Positions 46,122 through 57,722 of a stretch of 64,000 bases of DNA are shown one piece after another. Source of the DNA: Dendrocalamus latiflorus (Eukaryota > Streptophyta > Magnoliopsida > Poales > Poaceae); contig CM029669.1 in assembly GCA_017311315.1 (NCBI GenBank), positions 17,767,102-17,831,101 of the forward strand. Direction: 5' to 3'. Position 1 is the stretch's first letter; every line of letters begins with the position of its first letter. A program made the position numbers and the translations under genes. The notes beneath the pieces were generated by a model that saw nothing but the letters and a program-made list of their open reading frames with translations, was not told where the DNA came from and did not search any database.

Positions 46122-46545
46122 CTCCGAAGTGGTGGCGGCGGAGCTGGCGCTTAATCGAAGTAGACGCGCGAGCGCTCCGTCCCCTACGCTTCAAAGTGGT
46201 GGCAGCGGAGCTGGTGCCTAGTCGAAGTAGACGCGCGAGCGCTCCGTCCCCTATCCTTCGATGTGGTGGCAGTGGAGCTAGCGCCTAGTCAAAGTAGATG
46301 CGCGAGCGCTCCGTCCCCTACCCTTCGAAGTGGTGGCAGCGGAGCTGGCGCCTAGTCGAAGTAGACGCACGAGCGCTCCGTCCCCCATGCTTCGAAATGG
46401 TGGCAGCGGAGCTGGCGCCTAGTCAAAGTAGACGCGCGAGCGCTCCGTCCCCTACCCTTCGAAGTGGTGGCAGCGGAGCTGGCGCCTAGTCGAAGTAGAC
46501 GTGCGAGCGCTCCGTCCCCTACCCTTCGAAGTGGTGGCGGTGCAC
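46122..46545. repeat. 67-bp tandem repeat, left array (six full units)
   Basis: Unit starts (CTTCGAAGTGGTGGCAGCGG) fall at 46122, 46189, 46256, 46323, 46390, 46457 and a partial at 46524, exactly 67 bp apart. The same unit forms a second array at 50922-51189 in the same orientation. 67 is not a multiple of three, so the array does not encode a peptide repeat in one frame. Confidence 0.96.
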
Positions 46546-47292
46546 TCCGTGGGGTGAGCGCGACCCCGCGGTAGTGCGCCTTAATGGCCCCGAAAATCGC
46601 GCCGACCCCTGGGCTGGCACGAGCGGGCTGTTGTATCCGTACGCACTTGTCCATTCGAGATGAACACGCGGCGGGCCATGACTGGCGTGTCGACTGGTCG
46701 TCTGCGGTCAAGCCCCTTCCCCAGAGGGGCGGGGCACGTGGTGCGGCGCAGTAGGCATGTCGCCCACTGGTTGCCCTCCTTCCAACGCGCGTCACCGGCT
46801 GCTAGCGGTTGCGCTTCTTGCCGATCCTCGGTTACCCATGCCGCGCAGACTTGCGGTTGTCCCGTTGGACAGGTGCGGCCAGGGTCGGGGGGTTGGTGAC
46901 CCCATTTGGGCTATCGTGGTATAGGGTCCAAAGAGCCGCGCCAGCGCGCGCCGAAGGCTATGCCGGGTCGCGCGACCCGCGTTTATTCCTTGCGCTGACC
47001 GACACGCGGTGGGACGCTAGCGACGCGTCGTGTGGTGACAGGACTCTGTACGACCACGGTCGCGTGCTGGCTACGTGTACCGCCGCGACGCTTCGGCTTT
47101 GCGCGTGGGGAGGTGAGCGGTTGTCGCTCGCCGTTTGCGCTTACCCCCGATGGGAGGCGGGGGGCCTTTAAGTACCCCCCGTGGCGTTGTGCCTACGCCT
47201 CCTTGTGCTTTCCGGTTGTTCACGTTGCTCTTCGCGTTCGCTCGCCCTGTTCCTGCGCTCCTTTTTCGCCGCCGAGTTCCCCGTGGGTGATG

Positions 47293-50200
47293 ATGGCGAC
47301 TTGCGACGAGCGCACTCAGGTGGGCGGCTACGCCATCCGCAGGCGGTCCTCGCCGCTCGAGGTGAAATACACGCTGGAGGCGCGCGATCCGGCGGCGGCA
47401 GACAAGTGGTGGACGGCGAAGAAGAGTCAGGGTCCGTACTCCGACGAGTTGGGCCGCACGCTCGTGACGGAAGACACGATTCGGTCCCTACTGCGAGAGG
47501 GGAAGCTATCGGACCACCACGCGGTGCGGTTGCCCGCCTAGATGGAGCCGCGCCCTGAGAAGTCGGAGGCGATCGTCTTCGTCGCCTACTTCGAAGCCGG
47601 ACTTCGCATCCCGTCCGCAGCAATTGTTGGGGCCGTGCCGCGGACCTTCAAGTTGGAGTTGTCACAATTGACTCCGAACGCGGTGGCTCGCCTCGCCGTG
47701 TACAGCTGGGCCCTGCGCTCGGAGGGGTGTTGGCCCAGCACCTCCCTGTTCGCGTATTTGCATGAGGCCCAGTCCCAGCCTAAGGAGCGGAAGGACGGTA
47801 CGCTGTCGAAATTTGGCAGCGTCAACTTCATCCTGCGGGCATCATGTGGGAAGCTTTTCCCCGCGAACGCGACCCGAGGGAAGTGGGAGGTCCACTGGGC
47901 TAGGCGGTGGTTCTACCATCGTGTGACGAGTGGCAGCGGCCTCGAGTGCGCAGGCGGGCCGATTACATTCAAGACCAGCCCCGGCTTAACGCTTGACCAG
48001 GAAGATAGGCTGAGGGCGCGAAGACTTGTGGGGGTCGCCGCCCGCTTCAATATGCGCGACCTCGCCGAGGAGTACATGATGCTCGGTGCGACGCCGCTTT
48101 CCCACGGTTGGCGCTTCACAGCCGGTGAATGTCGGGATGATAACGTTCGCCCGTCCGTTTGCTCGCTGCCCGTGCTGACTGACCTTCGTAAGTCTCGACC
48201 ATGCCTTCCTCTTCGTTCGTACGTATCGCATTGTGTAAATGTGCTGTCTGGGGCAGGGACTGGCCTTGAGGACGCGGAGCGCGCCGCGCGTGTGTTCCTC
48301 GGGCCATACACCGGCAGAGAGCACGGGCAGCACACAGCTGCGACTGCGGAGGCCGGACTGGGGCGAATAAACCGCGTGTGTGAGGCCTTAGGGCTTCCTG
48401 TGCCGGATCGGCCCCCTCCGGACCAACAGCATGAGGATGACGGTGCTGTGAAGACGAAGGCGTCGTCCCACAAGAGGGCCCAGAGCACTACAACCACGCC
48501 CCGTACAACGGTTGCCGCTGTTCCTGTCAGCGCGGCGAGCCCGGAGTCGAGTTCGGCGAAGTATGCCGATTCAGATTTAGAGGGCGCGGGTACTGAGGGC
48601 GAAGGCGCCGGCGGCGAAGGGCGCACCGCGGAGGTCTCGCTACCCGCGACCGTCGCCGAGGTGGTGGTGCCGGCTGGCGGCACCGGTGTGGAGCCCTCGT
48701 CTCCGGCCATGACTGTGGTGGGGCTGCCCTTCGCGGGAGTGTGTGGGGCACAGCCTTTGCTAACAGCGGCGGCCGGGGCTGAGGTGTCCCCCGCGGAGGT
48801 GGGGGTATCTTCCGCAGAGGTCGTGGGGGCGAAGCCCCCGACCGCTGTCGTTGTAGCTGTGGAGGCCCCTTCGGCGAGTGTTGCTGTCGCAGCAGCTCCT
48901 TCTGCGGCGGGTACCGCGGTGGTATCTTCCGCTCAAGCGAAGTGGCCACGCCTGCCGTCCCCCCTTTCGCGGACTTCGCGAGGGTTCATTGTGGCGACCG
49001 GTGTTGGGAGCCTGTGGGACTCCGCTTCGAGCACCGAGGTCCCTTCACCCCGCGCCCTCCCGGCCCCTCGGGCCACGGTGACCGTGGCGCAGGATCGGTT
49101 GGCGCTAGGTCCCGACTCGGAGTTCCCCAGACCTTGCGAGACAACACCGTCCATTGGGGCCGAAGTAGAGGCTGTCCCGCCCGCGGCTAGGGAGACGTTT
49201 CCGCGAAGTCCCTCGTCCGCCACCGAAGGTAGGTTACGACGGCACTCCTTCGACAATTTTTTTTGCATGCCTCGTGACAAGCGTGTGATTCCTCCTTGTA
49301 GCGGCACTTATCCCGGAGGAGGAGCCATTCCTTGAGCGTGGGGGTCCTAATGCTGGCGACACTGGTGTCGCCCGCCCGAGACCAGCGGACTTCGTCCCTC
49401 CGTCAGACGCTCTGAGGGCATGGCTCGGGATTGCGGAGGACGCGGCCGCCAGCATCGGTCAACAGGCGTTGCAGACCTACGGGTCGGGGCGCCTTGGAGA
49501 TGCATTGGAGGTGTCGGGAGTGAGGGTAGGTGTCCGTCTTTTAGACCACTTGCCGCCGCTTAGCGTTTGCTAACTCCTGCGCCGCGCAGACACTCGTGCT
49601 GGCCCAGGCCCTGCGAGGTGCCCACGTTCGCGAGGGAGCAGCGCTGCGGAGCAGGCTGCAAGCCGCTGAAGAGGAGCTGCAGGAGGGCGCTCCGCCCAGG
49701 ATGCTCGCATACACCGCCTGGAGTTGGAGTGCGCGGAGGTGAAGACGCGCACCGATGGGCTCGTTGCCGCAGCGCGAGCGTCGGCAGCGGAGGTGGTGCG
49801 GCAGGAAGTTGCTGCAGAGCGGGACGGCCTTCTGCAACAGATCGCTGCCCTAGAGGGGAAGAACAGCGAGCTTGCTGCCTCTCTCGCGGAGCGAGATCGA
49901 GCCTTGGGCGATGCTTCGGTAGCCGCCTGGGACGCCATGCTGACCCTGGAAGATACCCTCAAGGGGCTTGTCGCCGAAGTGCCGGCGCGCTCCTTCGGGC
50001 CTGAGGACCTGTCGCGGTCACTCCGGTGGATTGGGGAAGCGGCCGGCGTTGCACGTGGCGCCGCGGCGATCTTCGACAACCACTGCGCCTACGTGGCGTC
50101 GTGTCTGACGTGCGCGCTCCTGCGACACCGCGGTTGTGAACACGTGGCAGGGCTAGTCGATCCCCGACTGGAGATGCCTGCCGGGGGCGGGGTAATGTCC

Positions 50201-50401
50201 GGCGCCGTGCAAGCCATACGCCGCGCCGTGAAGTTCTTCCATGAGCGGATATGGGAATACTGCGACGAGGCCGCAGCCATAGTCGAGCTGCGGAACAACT
50301 TGCACGGCGAGGGAAACCTTGGCCAGTTTTTGGACGAGGTTCCCCGGCGTGACGAGGATGGCGCCGCGGCCCCGGAGGACACCGCGAACCCACAGGTGTG
50401 A
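47293..50401 (+). pseudogene. PF04195-type (putative gypsy-type transposon) gene, antisense to its host element
   Basis: A first block (47293-47541, starting MATCDERTQ) ends in an in-frame TAG directly followed by a long open frame (47542-49335). The words SQLTPNAVARLAVYSWALRS, PSTSLFAYLHEAQSQPK and GKWEVHWARRWFYHR mark the PF04195 'Transposase_28' domain common in grass genomes. Introns are likely at about 48187-48259 and 49227-49300 (GTAAGT/GGGGCAG and GTAGGT/TTGTAG). A Ser/Ala/Val-rich linker follows, then a coiled coil (49620-49900), then an alpha-helical tail ending DTANPQV at 50401. One frameshift near 49690 and the TAG argue for decay. Function of the family is unknown. A TATA-like TTTAAGTA lies at 47167. 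Confidence 0.75.
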
Positions 50402-50921
50402 CGGGAGGTTGTCGCGTGTTGGTGTGCGTTGTAACCGGAGCCCGGGTTGCCTTCTCTCGTTTTTTTTCTTGCTGGCAAAATACGGAGTTGTTTCCCGCTG
50501 TTCTGATTCCTGTCCCCTTGTCCCGAGCAGCTACCCTGCCGGGGCTGGCTGCTGATCTCCGACCTTGCAACCCGACGGCGTCTTCGGCGCTGGCAAAGAG
50601 CCGAGGAAGCGTTGGATTTCTGGGCGAGTCAGGCGTCTTCGGGTGGAGCCTCGGCACGGACGCATGTTAAGGATGAGCCTGCCGAGTAGCGGCCTGGTGC
50701 GCCGGAGGTGTTTGTGCGCCTTTGTAAGCGTCCTTAGCGAATGCAAAGAACAGTCTTGACTAGATCCTGCGAAGTGCATCGCCGCCCTCCGGCTACATTG
50801 TCCCATGGTAAACTCGGAGGGTTACTACGCGCGCCCGTAATCGATGAGTTGCGCCTTGCGGGGGCAGTATGATCGAGATAGACGTGTAGTTGCGATAACC
50901 GCACACGCTCCGTCCCCTACC

Positions 50922-51189
50922 CTTCGAAGTGGTGGCAGCGGAGCTGGCGCCTAGTCGAAGTAGACGCGCGAGCGCTCCGTCCCCTACCCTTCGAAGTGGT
51001 GGCAGCGGAGCTGGCGCCTAGTCGAAGTAGACGCGCGAGCGCTCCGTCCCCTACCCTTCGAAGTGGTGGCAGCGGAGCTGGCGCCTAGTCGAAGTAGATG
51101 CGCGAGCGTTCCGTCCCCTACCCTTCGAAGTGGTGGCAGCGGAGCTAACGTCTAGTCGAAGCAGACGCGCGAGCGCTCCGTCCGCTGAG
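50922..51189. repeat. 67-bp tandem repeat, right array (four units)
   Basis: Unit starts at 50922, 50989, 51056 and 51123. The units are almost identical to those at 46122-46545 and lie just inside the gag-like end of the element. Confidence 0.96.
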
Positions 51190-51641
51190 GGCCGCCAGCA
51201 GGGCAGCCTCCATCGCGGGCGTGGCCGAGGCCGTCGGTGCGCTTGGCGGTGCTGCCGGCGCGGTGGTGACACAGCCTGCGCGGCCGGGCTACCCGCCGCG
51301 TTGTCCTGGAGGACCCTGGAGCCGGTGACGAGGTTCGCGTCGCCGCTGGGGCCATTTGCCGCCTCTGCGCCGGGTGAAAAAACGGGAGTGCCTGCGCTAC
51401 CGTCGTCGGGGTTGGTCGTCAGGGTGGTGCTGGTGGGGTCTGGCGTTGCGTCGCTAACGGGGTTGGTGGTCGTGTCGATGGCGGGGTCGGTCGTCGCGTC
51501 AATGGCGGGGTTGGCGGTCGCACCTGCACCACCGCTCGTACCTGCGGCTGCTGAAGCCGAAGCCCTAGTGCTGACGCGAGATTTCGCCGCCTCCGCCTTC
51601 TTCTTCTTCGCCGCCGACGGTGAAGCTTTCTTTGGTGCCAT
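51051..51641 (-). CDS. Truncated gag-like ORF of the LTR element
   Basis: Starts about 50 bp inside the primer-binding site with MAPKKASPSAAKKKK, then an Ala/Thr/Pro-rich stretch with (T/A)NPxxDATTDP repeats. It runs out in the 67-bp repeat array. Position and lysine-rich start fit a Gypsy gag N-terminus. No capsid or zinc knuckle remains, so it is a remnant or a short packaging-related ORF. Confidence 0.45.
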   Translation of the reverse strand: MAPKKASPSAAKKKKAEAAKSRVSTRASASAAAGTSGGAGATANPAIDATTDPAIDTTTNPVSDATPDPTSTTLTTNPDDGSAGTPVFSPGAEAANGPSGDANLVTGSRVLQDNAAGSPAAQAVSPPRRQHRQAHRRPRPRPRWRLPCWRPSADGALARLLRLDVSSAATTSKGRGRNARASTSTRRQLRCHHFEG

Positions 51642-51680
51642 CCTCTTTCAGACCTGGAGGCTTGCTCTTGTCCTCCCCAT

Positions 51681-51693
51681 GGATGGCGCCAAC
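51681..51693 (-). other. Primer-binding site of the LTR element
   Basis: On the minus strand TGGCGCCATCC follows the LTR end after two bases. TGGCGCC-type sites are common in plant LTR elements. It sets the element's direction. Confidence 0.8.
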
Positions 51694-51943
51694 TGTTGTG
51701 GTTACAGATCAAACAGAGAGAGAGAGAGTGTAGTAGTGGAGAGTTGAGTAAAATGAATGGCTTAGGCCTCTTTCCTCCATGGCCTATCTCTTACATACAT
51801 CCACATGGGGAGTGCCTTTACAATTATACCCTTACACATGAGTACTTCCCTCAGGGGTACCTATGTCACTATACATGTCCTATTCTGGACCTTACACTCC
51901 TTTAACAGATCTGCTGGGCTTAAGTGGGGGCCACCCTACAACA
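51694..51943 (-). repeat. LTR (5' LTR in element orientation)
   Basis: 250 bp, partner of 44990-45234. The right boundary is fixed by ATATC at 51944-51948. Confidence 0.93.
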
Positions 51944-51948
51944 ATATC

Positions 51949-53690
51949 CACCTTGGCTTAATGTCAATTTGTAGTGTAAGTGTCATCATTGTTGTACAAG
52001 TGAGTTCGCTCCGAGATTATGAAAATCCGGAAGAGCACTCTCTGAACAAGGACAACGGTTAAAACACAACCTGATATAGGAAATACAGTTAATGCGCATG
52101 CCTGGCATCGACGTTAGAATTCTTGCAGCGTCAAAGACTTGGGCCGTGAGAGTTCTATTGGTGCCTATGTGGGCTTACGTTGCCATCCTTTTACATGGGC
52201 CGTAAAGTGCCTTCGCCAACCGAGTAATTCTCCTGGTCCTGTTCCAGATGGGCATAGGCCGCGCTGCGGCTCTGCTTCTAAATCCGTTTCTGCCATGGAC
52301 CGCATTAATCCGCTACTCGGCTACTGTTGATGAGCGTTCAAGCCGAAGTTTCTTGGGCTGGAAATGCACGCTACTAGACGGTGGTTACAACTCTGCCGAG
52401 TCGAGTGACGACGGGTGGCCATTCGGTTTATACACTTATATGGCTTAGGTTTATTCAGTAAAAAAAATATTTCGGTACTAAAAAGGTGGCTACCGAATTA
52501 ACCAAACTAAAATATAAAATCAAACCTAATTAACCAAATTAATTCAATATTTTGATATACCGAAATATCAATACTTAGTAGGGCCCCCACTCACCGGTCG
52601 ATGTTAGATTGTGGCCGACATGGATAGGAGAGACGAAGGGTGCTAGCCAGGGGTGGAGGGCAACAGGTGTGAGCCATTGCCGACGTCAATTTTGTTGTGG
52701 CTGTCGTTGCTGCGAGGGAGTCAGAGAGCGAGGGCACTACATGACGACAAAAGATTGAGGCCCCGCTTGTTTGGGCTTGGACTTCTGGCTTTTGGCTTAT
52801 TTTCCACTATTTCCGAATTTCGTCTTTTTTTGATTTTTTGAGCTTTTTTGCCGATTTTTTTCTGTATTGGTTTGCATTATATGTAGCTTTTTTTTTCCAT
52901 TTTTAATTTTTTAAATTTAATTATACCAAATAAACCACCATTAGTTACAGTGTAATTTCAGCTAGCTACAATGAAAATTTGGCCATAAGCAACAAAAAAT
53001 CAACCCAACCGAGCATCACCTGAGTTGCTCCTATGGCAACCGCCGTTGCAGCGATCGTCAGAGAAGGAGAGAGAGAAGGATTGGGGATTTACCGATCTAG
53101 GGTTTTGTTTGGGAGAGATCAAGAGGGAGAGGCGTGCATAGGGGCAAGAGGTGGGACACTGGAACTTGGGCATTGGGGCTCTTGTTCGTGCGTAAGGATT
53201 CCATAGCCAGCCTACCGGATGCGTGCGAGAAAGAGATCGGTTTGTCCGGTCTGCTCGGTTTCTGAGATACGAAAACTGAACAAAAAAAAAAACGAAGCCC
53301 AAATAAAGAAGAATTCTCCACCGAATCGAACACCGGTAACCGAATAAAACCAAGATTTCAGTAAAAAAAAAGTCCATCCCTACTGACGAGTCACGCTCCG
53401 CGCAGTGCTGTGCAAGATTCGTTTCGTTGATGTACCAGCAATATACAGGATTGGCAGGCTACATCCGACGACAGTGTTATGACTCTCACCCTGCACCTGC
53501 ATAGCGTAGAAACTCTCTCCGACCATCAGTAACATATTCCTGTGCTCCTCGCCAAGCTGAGCCTCTGTCCAATCCGAATTAGCACGGCCGGCGGTCGGTG
53601 GCGAGGGAGACCCGTCCGTCCATCCGCCCACGCGACGCACATGCTGAAGAAATCGACCGACCATTTCCAGTCTCCAGCACGCGCCTAACC
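51949..53690. other. Intergenic stretch upstream of OPR7
   Basis: No supported gene. 52130-52450 has some open frames without a domain. 52755-52990 is an AT-rich repeat starting near GCCCCGCTTGTTTGGGCTTG, perhaps a MITE. 53000-53400 holds frames without a recognised domain. Confidence 0.4.
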
Positions 53691-53980
53691 AAGATGGCCA
53701 GTCAATGAGGTGGGCCCAGCCCACTCCTCGCTTAGTCGCTTGCGCACGCGCCTTTCCCCATTTTCCACACCGTTTTCTTCTTCCCCTCTCCTCCCCAGGC
53801 ATCGCAGGAGCGCGCGCCCACGTCTGCGTCGCCATTCGCTTTCGGACACCACCTCGGCGCTTCCTCCTCCCCTTCAATTCTTCCCTCCTATAATTGGCTT
53901 CTCGCCACCCCCTTTCCCCTTCCCATCCCTCTCGCACTCCTCCCCTCCCCTCCCCTCTCGATCCAGCACACGGGCACCAG

Positions 53981-56900
53981 ATGGATCGGCCGCCGCAGGA
54001 TCAGCGGCCGTCGCTCTTCTCGCCGTACCAGATGCCCCGCTTCCGCCTCGCCCACCGGTGAGCCACCCGCGCGCCTCTTAATTCGCGCTGGAATTTGTTT
54101 TTTTTTTGCTAACGGGTTTGATTGATGCGTATGCGCGCAGGGTGGTGCTCGCGCCGATGACGAGGTGCAGGGCGATCGGCGCGGTGCCGGGGCCGGCGCT
54201 GGCGGAGTACTACGCGCAGCGGTCCACCCCGGGGGGCCTGCTCATCTCCGAGGGCACCGTCGTCTCGCCCGCCGGCCCGGGGTAATCTCGTCACTTCGCT
54301 CGCCCTCTCCCCTCTGCTTCACTTTTACGCTCGCCTCGGCACATGCTTGATGCTCCTGCCCCGAGTAGTTTACCAGTTCCCTGTGCTCCGCTTGCCATCT
54401 TCTATGACCCGTGATACTCTTTAGATTATGCGTGCTAGATCTGGTGTAGTAGTGGACCTCTTGCAAGTGGTAGTTAGGGCGATTTGTCGCTGGATATTCG
54501 GTGGGAGTGCTAGCTTTGATCAAGTGGGCTTGCCATGTTTTTTATTAGTGAGTGGTGGTTCAATCAATGGCCAGCACATAAGCGCATTGCCCTGTTTCTA
54601 GTTTATAAATACTGGAGCAGGGGTAGTAGAAAATGGGGACTTTGATGGATGGCTTCTGCTGACCCCGTAAATTTGGTCAAAAATAGATCCCTGTAGCACG
54701 TAAATACCAAATCTAGCCCCTGGAACACCATAATTCCGTTTCTAGCCCCCTCCCGACCGCACGTTTAATTTGGCGACGATACGTGGTAGTCGTGCGCTCT
54801 CTGTCGTTCACTCAGTTTCAGAGTCGTGCGGTTGCAAATGCAAAAGCAGAGGTTACAATGCCCATCGGACTGACTCAGTAAGAGACAGATTTTGCTTTTG
54901 CCCATGAAGGACTAGTCAATTGAAGCATTGACTAGTTGAGAGAATGCCCATCGGACTGATTCAGTAAGAGACAGGTTTTACTTTTGGCCTTCTTTGGCCT
55001 TCACGAGTCTCGGCAAAAGCACTAGTCAATTGAAGCATTGGACCGACTCATTTTCAACAGCAAAAGCACGCCAGCTGAGTCGTGCGACTCGCATGAACAG
55101 TGCAGTCGTGCGGTCGGCGACCACACGACTGCCATGTGTCGTTGTCAAATTAAACATGCGGTCGGGAGGGGGCTAGAAACGGAATTACGGTGTTCCGAGG
55201 GTTAGATTTGGTATTTACGTGCTACAGGGGTCTATTTTTGACCAAAGTTCGGCAGTCTCAACTCTCAAGAGGAGTTGTTGGACTGCATATAAAGAAATGG
55301 TTGTGGTTTGTAACATCTACGAACTACGATATGGTTTATTTCGAGAGAGATGCACAACAAGTAATTTTATTTCTTAAGTAATTTTAGTGTTAAAAGATGA
55401 AAACGTGAGGCATTTCTCAGTCAGAATACTGAAAAACAATATAAGATATCCATAAGTGGCTCAAGTGCTCGGGCTAGTGAGTAATGCAAACAAAAGGGGA
55501 TCTGTAGTGTAGGCTCCATTAACAAACCCCTTAAGTACAACTCTGTGATTACGTGATATATGGTCATGTTCTAGATTTTTGGAATCATGTAGAGGTTCTT
55601 CTAGTGCCCAATATTGGTGAACCTATAGCAAGTTTTTGCTCTTTTGATAGCAAGAAATCATAGCATTACGTAATAAAACATTGTTATTCAAGGTTTCCTC
55701 ATGTCCCTGGGATATACAACCAAGAGCAGATTGATGCATGGAAGAATGTGGTGGACGCTGTTCATGCCAAAGGAAGCATCTTTTTCTGCCAATTATGGCA
55801 CGTAGGCCGAGCTTCTCACCAAGGTATGCTCACTGTATTTGAAATGATAATGCAATTTCCTAGAAATCTGTAACAGGTTTCCAAAATGCAGACAATAGAC
55901 ATCATGGATAACAGATTATCAATTGATCTTTTGCTAGGCTCTAGGAAGCAATTGATTATGACATACTCCCTCTGTTCTTTTTTACTTGACGTTTTTTATT
56001 TTTTACGGTCTTCGAGATACGACTTTGATCGTTATTTTTTATAATTTTACACTAAGATATACTAGTATAATTATAATATTATGAAAGTATTTTTAACGAC
56101 AAATCTAATAATATAACCTTCGTATAGCCAATCTAGATAGTTTTGAGTATATTAGTGGTCAAACTTTAAAAGGTTTGATGGCATGGATTCTAGGAAATCA
56201 AGTAAAAAAGAATGAAGGAAATAGTTTACTCCGTTTGGATTAGTACACAGTGAAATTGTCAAGATAGAAAATCGATGTAAAAAAGTCATGACACTGAATT
56301 ACCTGGAGAATTCTTGCTATATATTTTTCCCTATGGAAAAAAGTTGTGCTCTGGTGTAGTTGTTTGTTGACAATATGGGGATAATTTAGTTAGGACATAG
56401 GATTAGTGTGAAGAAGAAAGGGTTTGTGCCTGTGAATCTGGGAAAGCGGGCAGTAGCCCAGTTCCCTATCTTTCTTTAAGTTGCATTTCTTCTCAAATAG
56501 TCAACGAAGAAAATTTTGAATCTCAGTGATCTTCAGTCAATGCATTACTAAGAATAATCACATTGTATTGTTTAATGTAATAGATGGGGTTCAATATTTC
56601 ACCTCGTTGATCATTTACTTGTTCAACAGTCAACACATACCATATCTATGCTTGGTTCACATTACAAATGAAATGCAGCGCTAGCACTTATTTTTCTTTA
56701 TCAGATTTCATCATGAATAATATATACTGATCCAAACGTATAGGATCTTTTGCTTCGAATGTTGACTTATGTTCTTCCATCGATCAGTATACCAGCCAGA
56801 CGGTGCTGCTCCAATATCCTCAACTGATAAGCCAATATCATCAAGGTGGAGGATACTGATGCCTGATGGCTCCTATGGCAAATATCCTAACCCGAGGCGC

Positions 56901-57722
56901 CTTGCCACATCGGAAATACCGGAAATAGTCGAGCAATATCGTCAAGCTGCCGTAAACGCAATTGAAGCAGGTAATAAAAATGTAGAATACACCGCGCATA
57001 AATTCGCAAACTTTGCACTCCAGCCATAGACCATTAGAAATCCCTTTGATTTGCTGATCTGGAGATGGCTTACGTTCACAGGTTTCGATGGCATTGAGAT
57101 CCATGGCGCTCATGGCTACCTCATCGATCAATTCCTCAAGGACGGCATCAACGACCGCACCGACGAGTATGGTGGCTCACTCTCCAACCGTTGCCGGTTC
57201 CTACTTGAGGTGACCCGGGCCGTGGTCTCTGCCATAGGATCAGACCGAGTTGCAGTGAGGGTATCACCAGCCATCGACCACCTCGACGCCTACGACTCGG
57301 ACCCCATGCAGCTCGGCATGGCCGTAGTCGACCGACTCAACGCCCTCCAGCAGGAAGCCGGACGGCTCGCCTACCTCCACGTCACGCAGCCACGGTACAC
57401 AGCCTACGGGCAGACCGAGTCAGGCCAGCACGGCAGCGCCGAAGAGGAGAGCCGCCTCATGCGCACCCTGCGCGGCGCGTACCGGGGCACGTTCATGTGC
57501 AGCGGCGGCTACACGCGGGAGCTCGGGCTGGAAGCGGTGGAGAGCGGCGACGCCGACCTCGTGTCGTACGGGCGGCTGTTCATAGCGAACCCGGACCTGG
57601 TCGAGCGGTTCAGGCTGAACGCCGGGCTGAATAAGTACGTGCGGAGGACGTTCTACACTCCTGATCCTGTCGTGGGCTACACGGACTATCCGTTCCTCGG
57701 CCAGCCGAAGTCGCGCATGTAA
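53981..57722 (+). CDS. OPR7: 12-oxophytodienoate reductase, OPR7 type (peroxisomal, jasmonate synthesis)
   Basis: Five exons (53981-54057, 54141-54281, 55693-55823, 56788-56970, 57082-57722) join in phase to 390 codons, the usual family length. It is an FMN-dependent old-yellow-enzyme TIM barrel. VVLAPMTRCRA starts the barrel, FCQLWHVGRAS and IEIHGAHGYLIDQFLKDG are hallmark FMN/substrate segments, and H185, H188 and Y190 fall at the same numbers as the catalytic residues of tomato OPR3. The protein ends in Ser-Arg-Met, a peroxisomal targeting signal type 1. This and the overall sequence put it in subgroup II, which reduces cis-(+)-OPDA to OPC-8:0 in jasmonic acid synthesis, not among the cytosolic OPR1/2-like enzymes. 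Intron 2 (1.4 kb) carries a foldback element and intron 3 (about 1 kb) a Stowaway MITE. Upstream is CT-rich leader DNA. No defect seen. Confidence 0.96.
54668..55248. mobile_element. Foldback element with about 130-bp inverted arms in OPR7 intron 2
   Basis: The left arm (TTTGGTCAAAAATAGATCCC, then CCTCCCGACCGCACGTTTAA) returns in inverted orientation at the right end with about 90% identity over about 130 bp. Between the arms a 50-bp segment (GCCCATCGGACTGA...TCAGTAAGAGACAG) is partly duplicated. Probably Mutator-like, but I do not see a clear 9-bp duplication. Confidence 0.8.
55966..56221. mobile_element. Stowaway-type (Tc1/Mariner) MITE in OPR7 intron 3
   Basis: 256 bp starting CTCCCTCTGTTCTTTTTTAC with a weaker inverted end, flanked by TA on both sides (55964-55965 and 56222-56223). 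The start is the standard grass Stowaway terminus. Confidence 0.8.

Larger units (their letters stand above)
44990..51943 (-). mobile_element. Complete non-autonomous LTR retrotransposon with antisense cargo gene
   Basis: LTRs of 245 bp (44990-45234) and 250 bp (51694-51943) are highly similar (about ten substitutions by eye). They begin TGT and end ACA. Exact 5-bp duplications ATATC flank the whole element (44985-44989 and 51944-51948). On the minus strand a primer-binding site TGGCGCCATCC follows the right-hand LTR, and a short gag-like ORF starts about 50 bp further in, so transcription runs leftward. No protease, reverse transcriptase or integrase is present. Instead the interior holds two arrays of one 67-bp repeat and, between them on the plus strand, a decayed multi-exon gene of the PF04195 family. 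It depends on an autonomous relative for movement. Confidence 0.92.

Noticed and set aside
52755..52990. MITE starting GCCCCGCTTGTTTGGGC
   Set aside because: It has a Tourist-like word at the left but no matching right end or target duplication that I could find.
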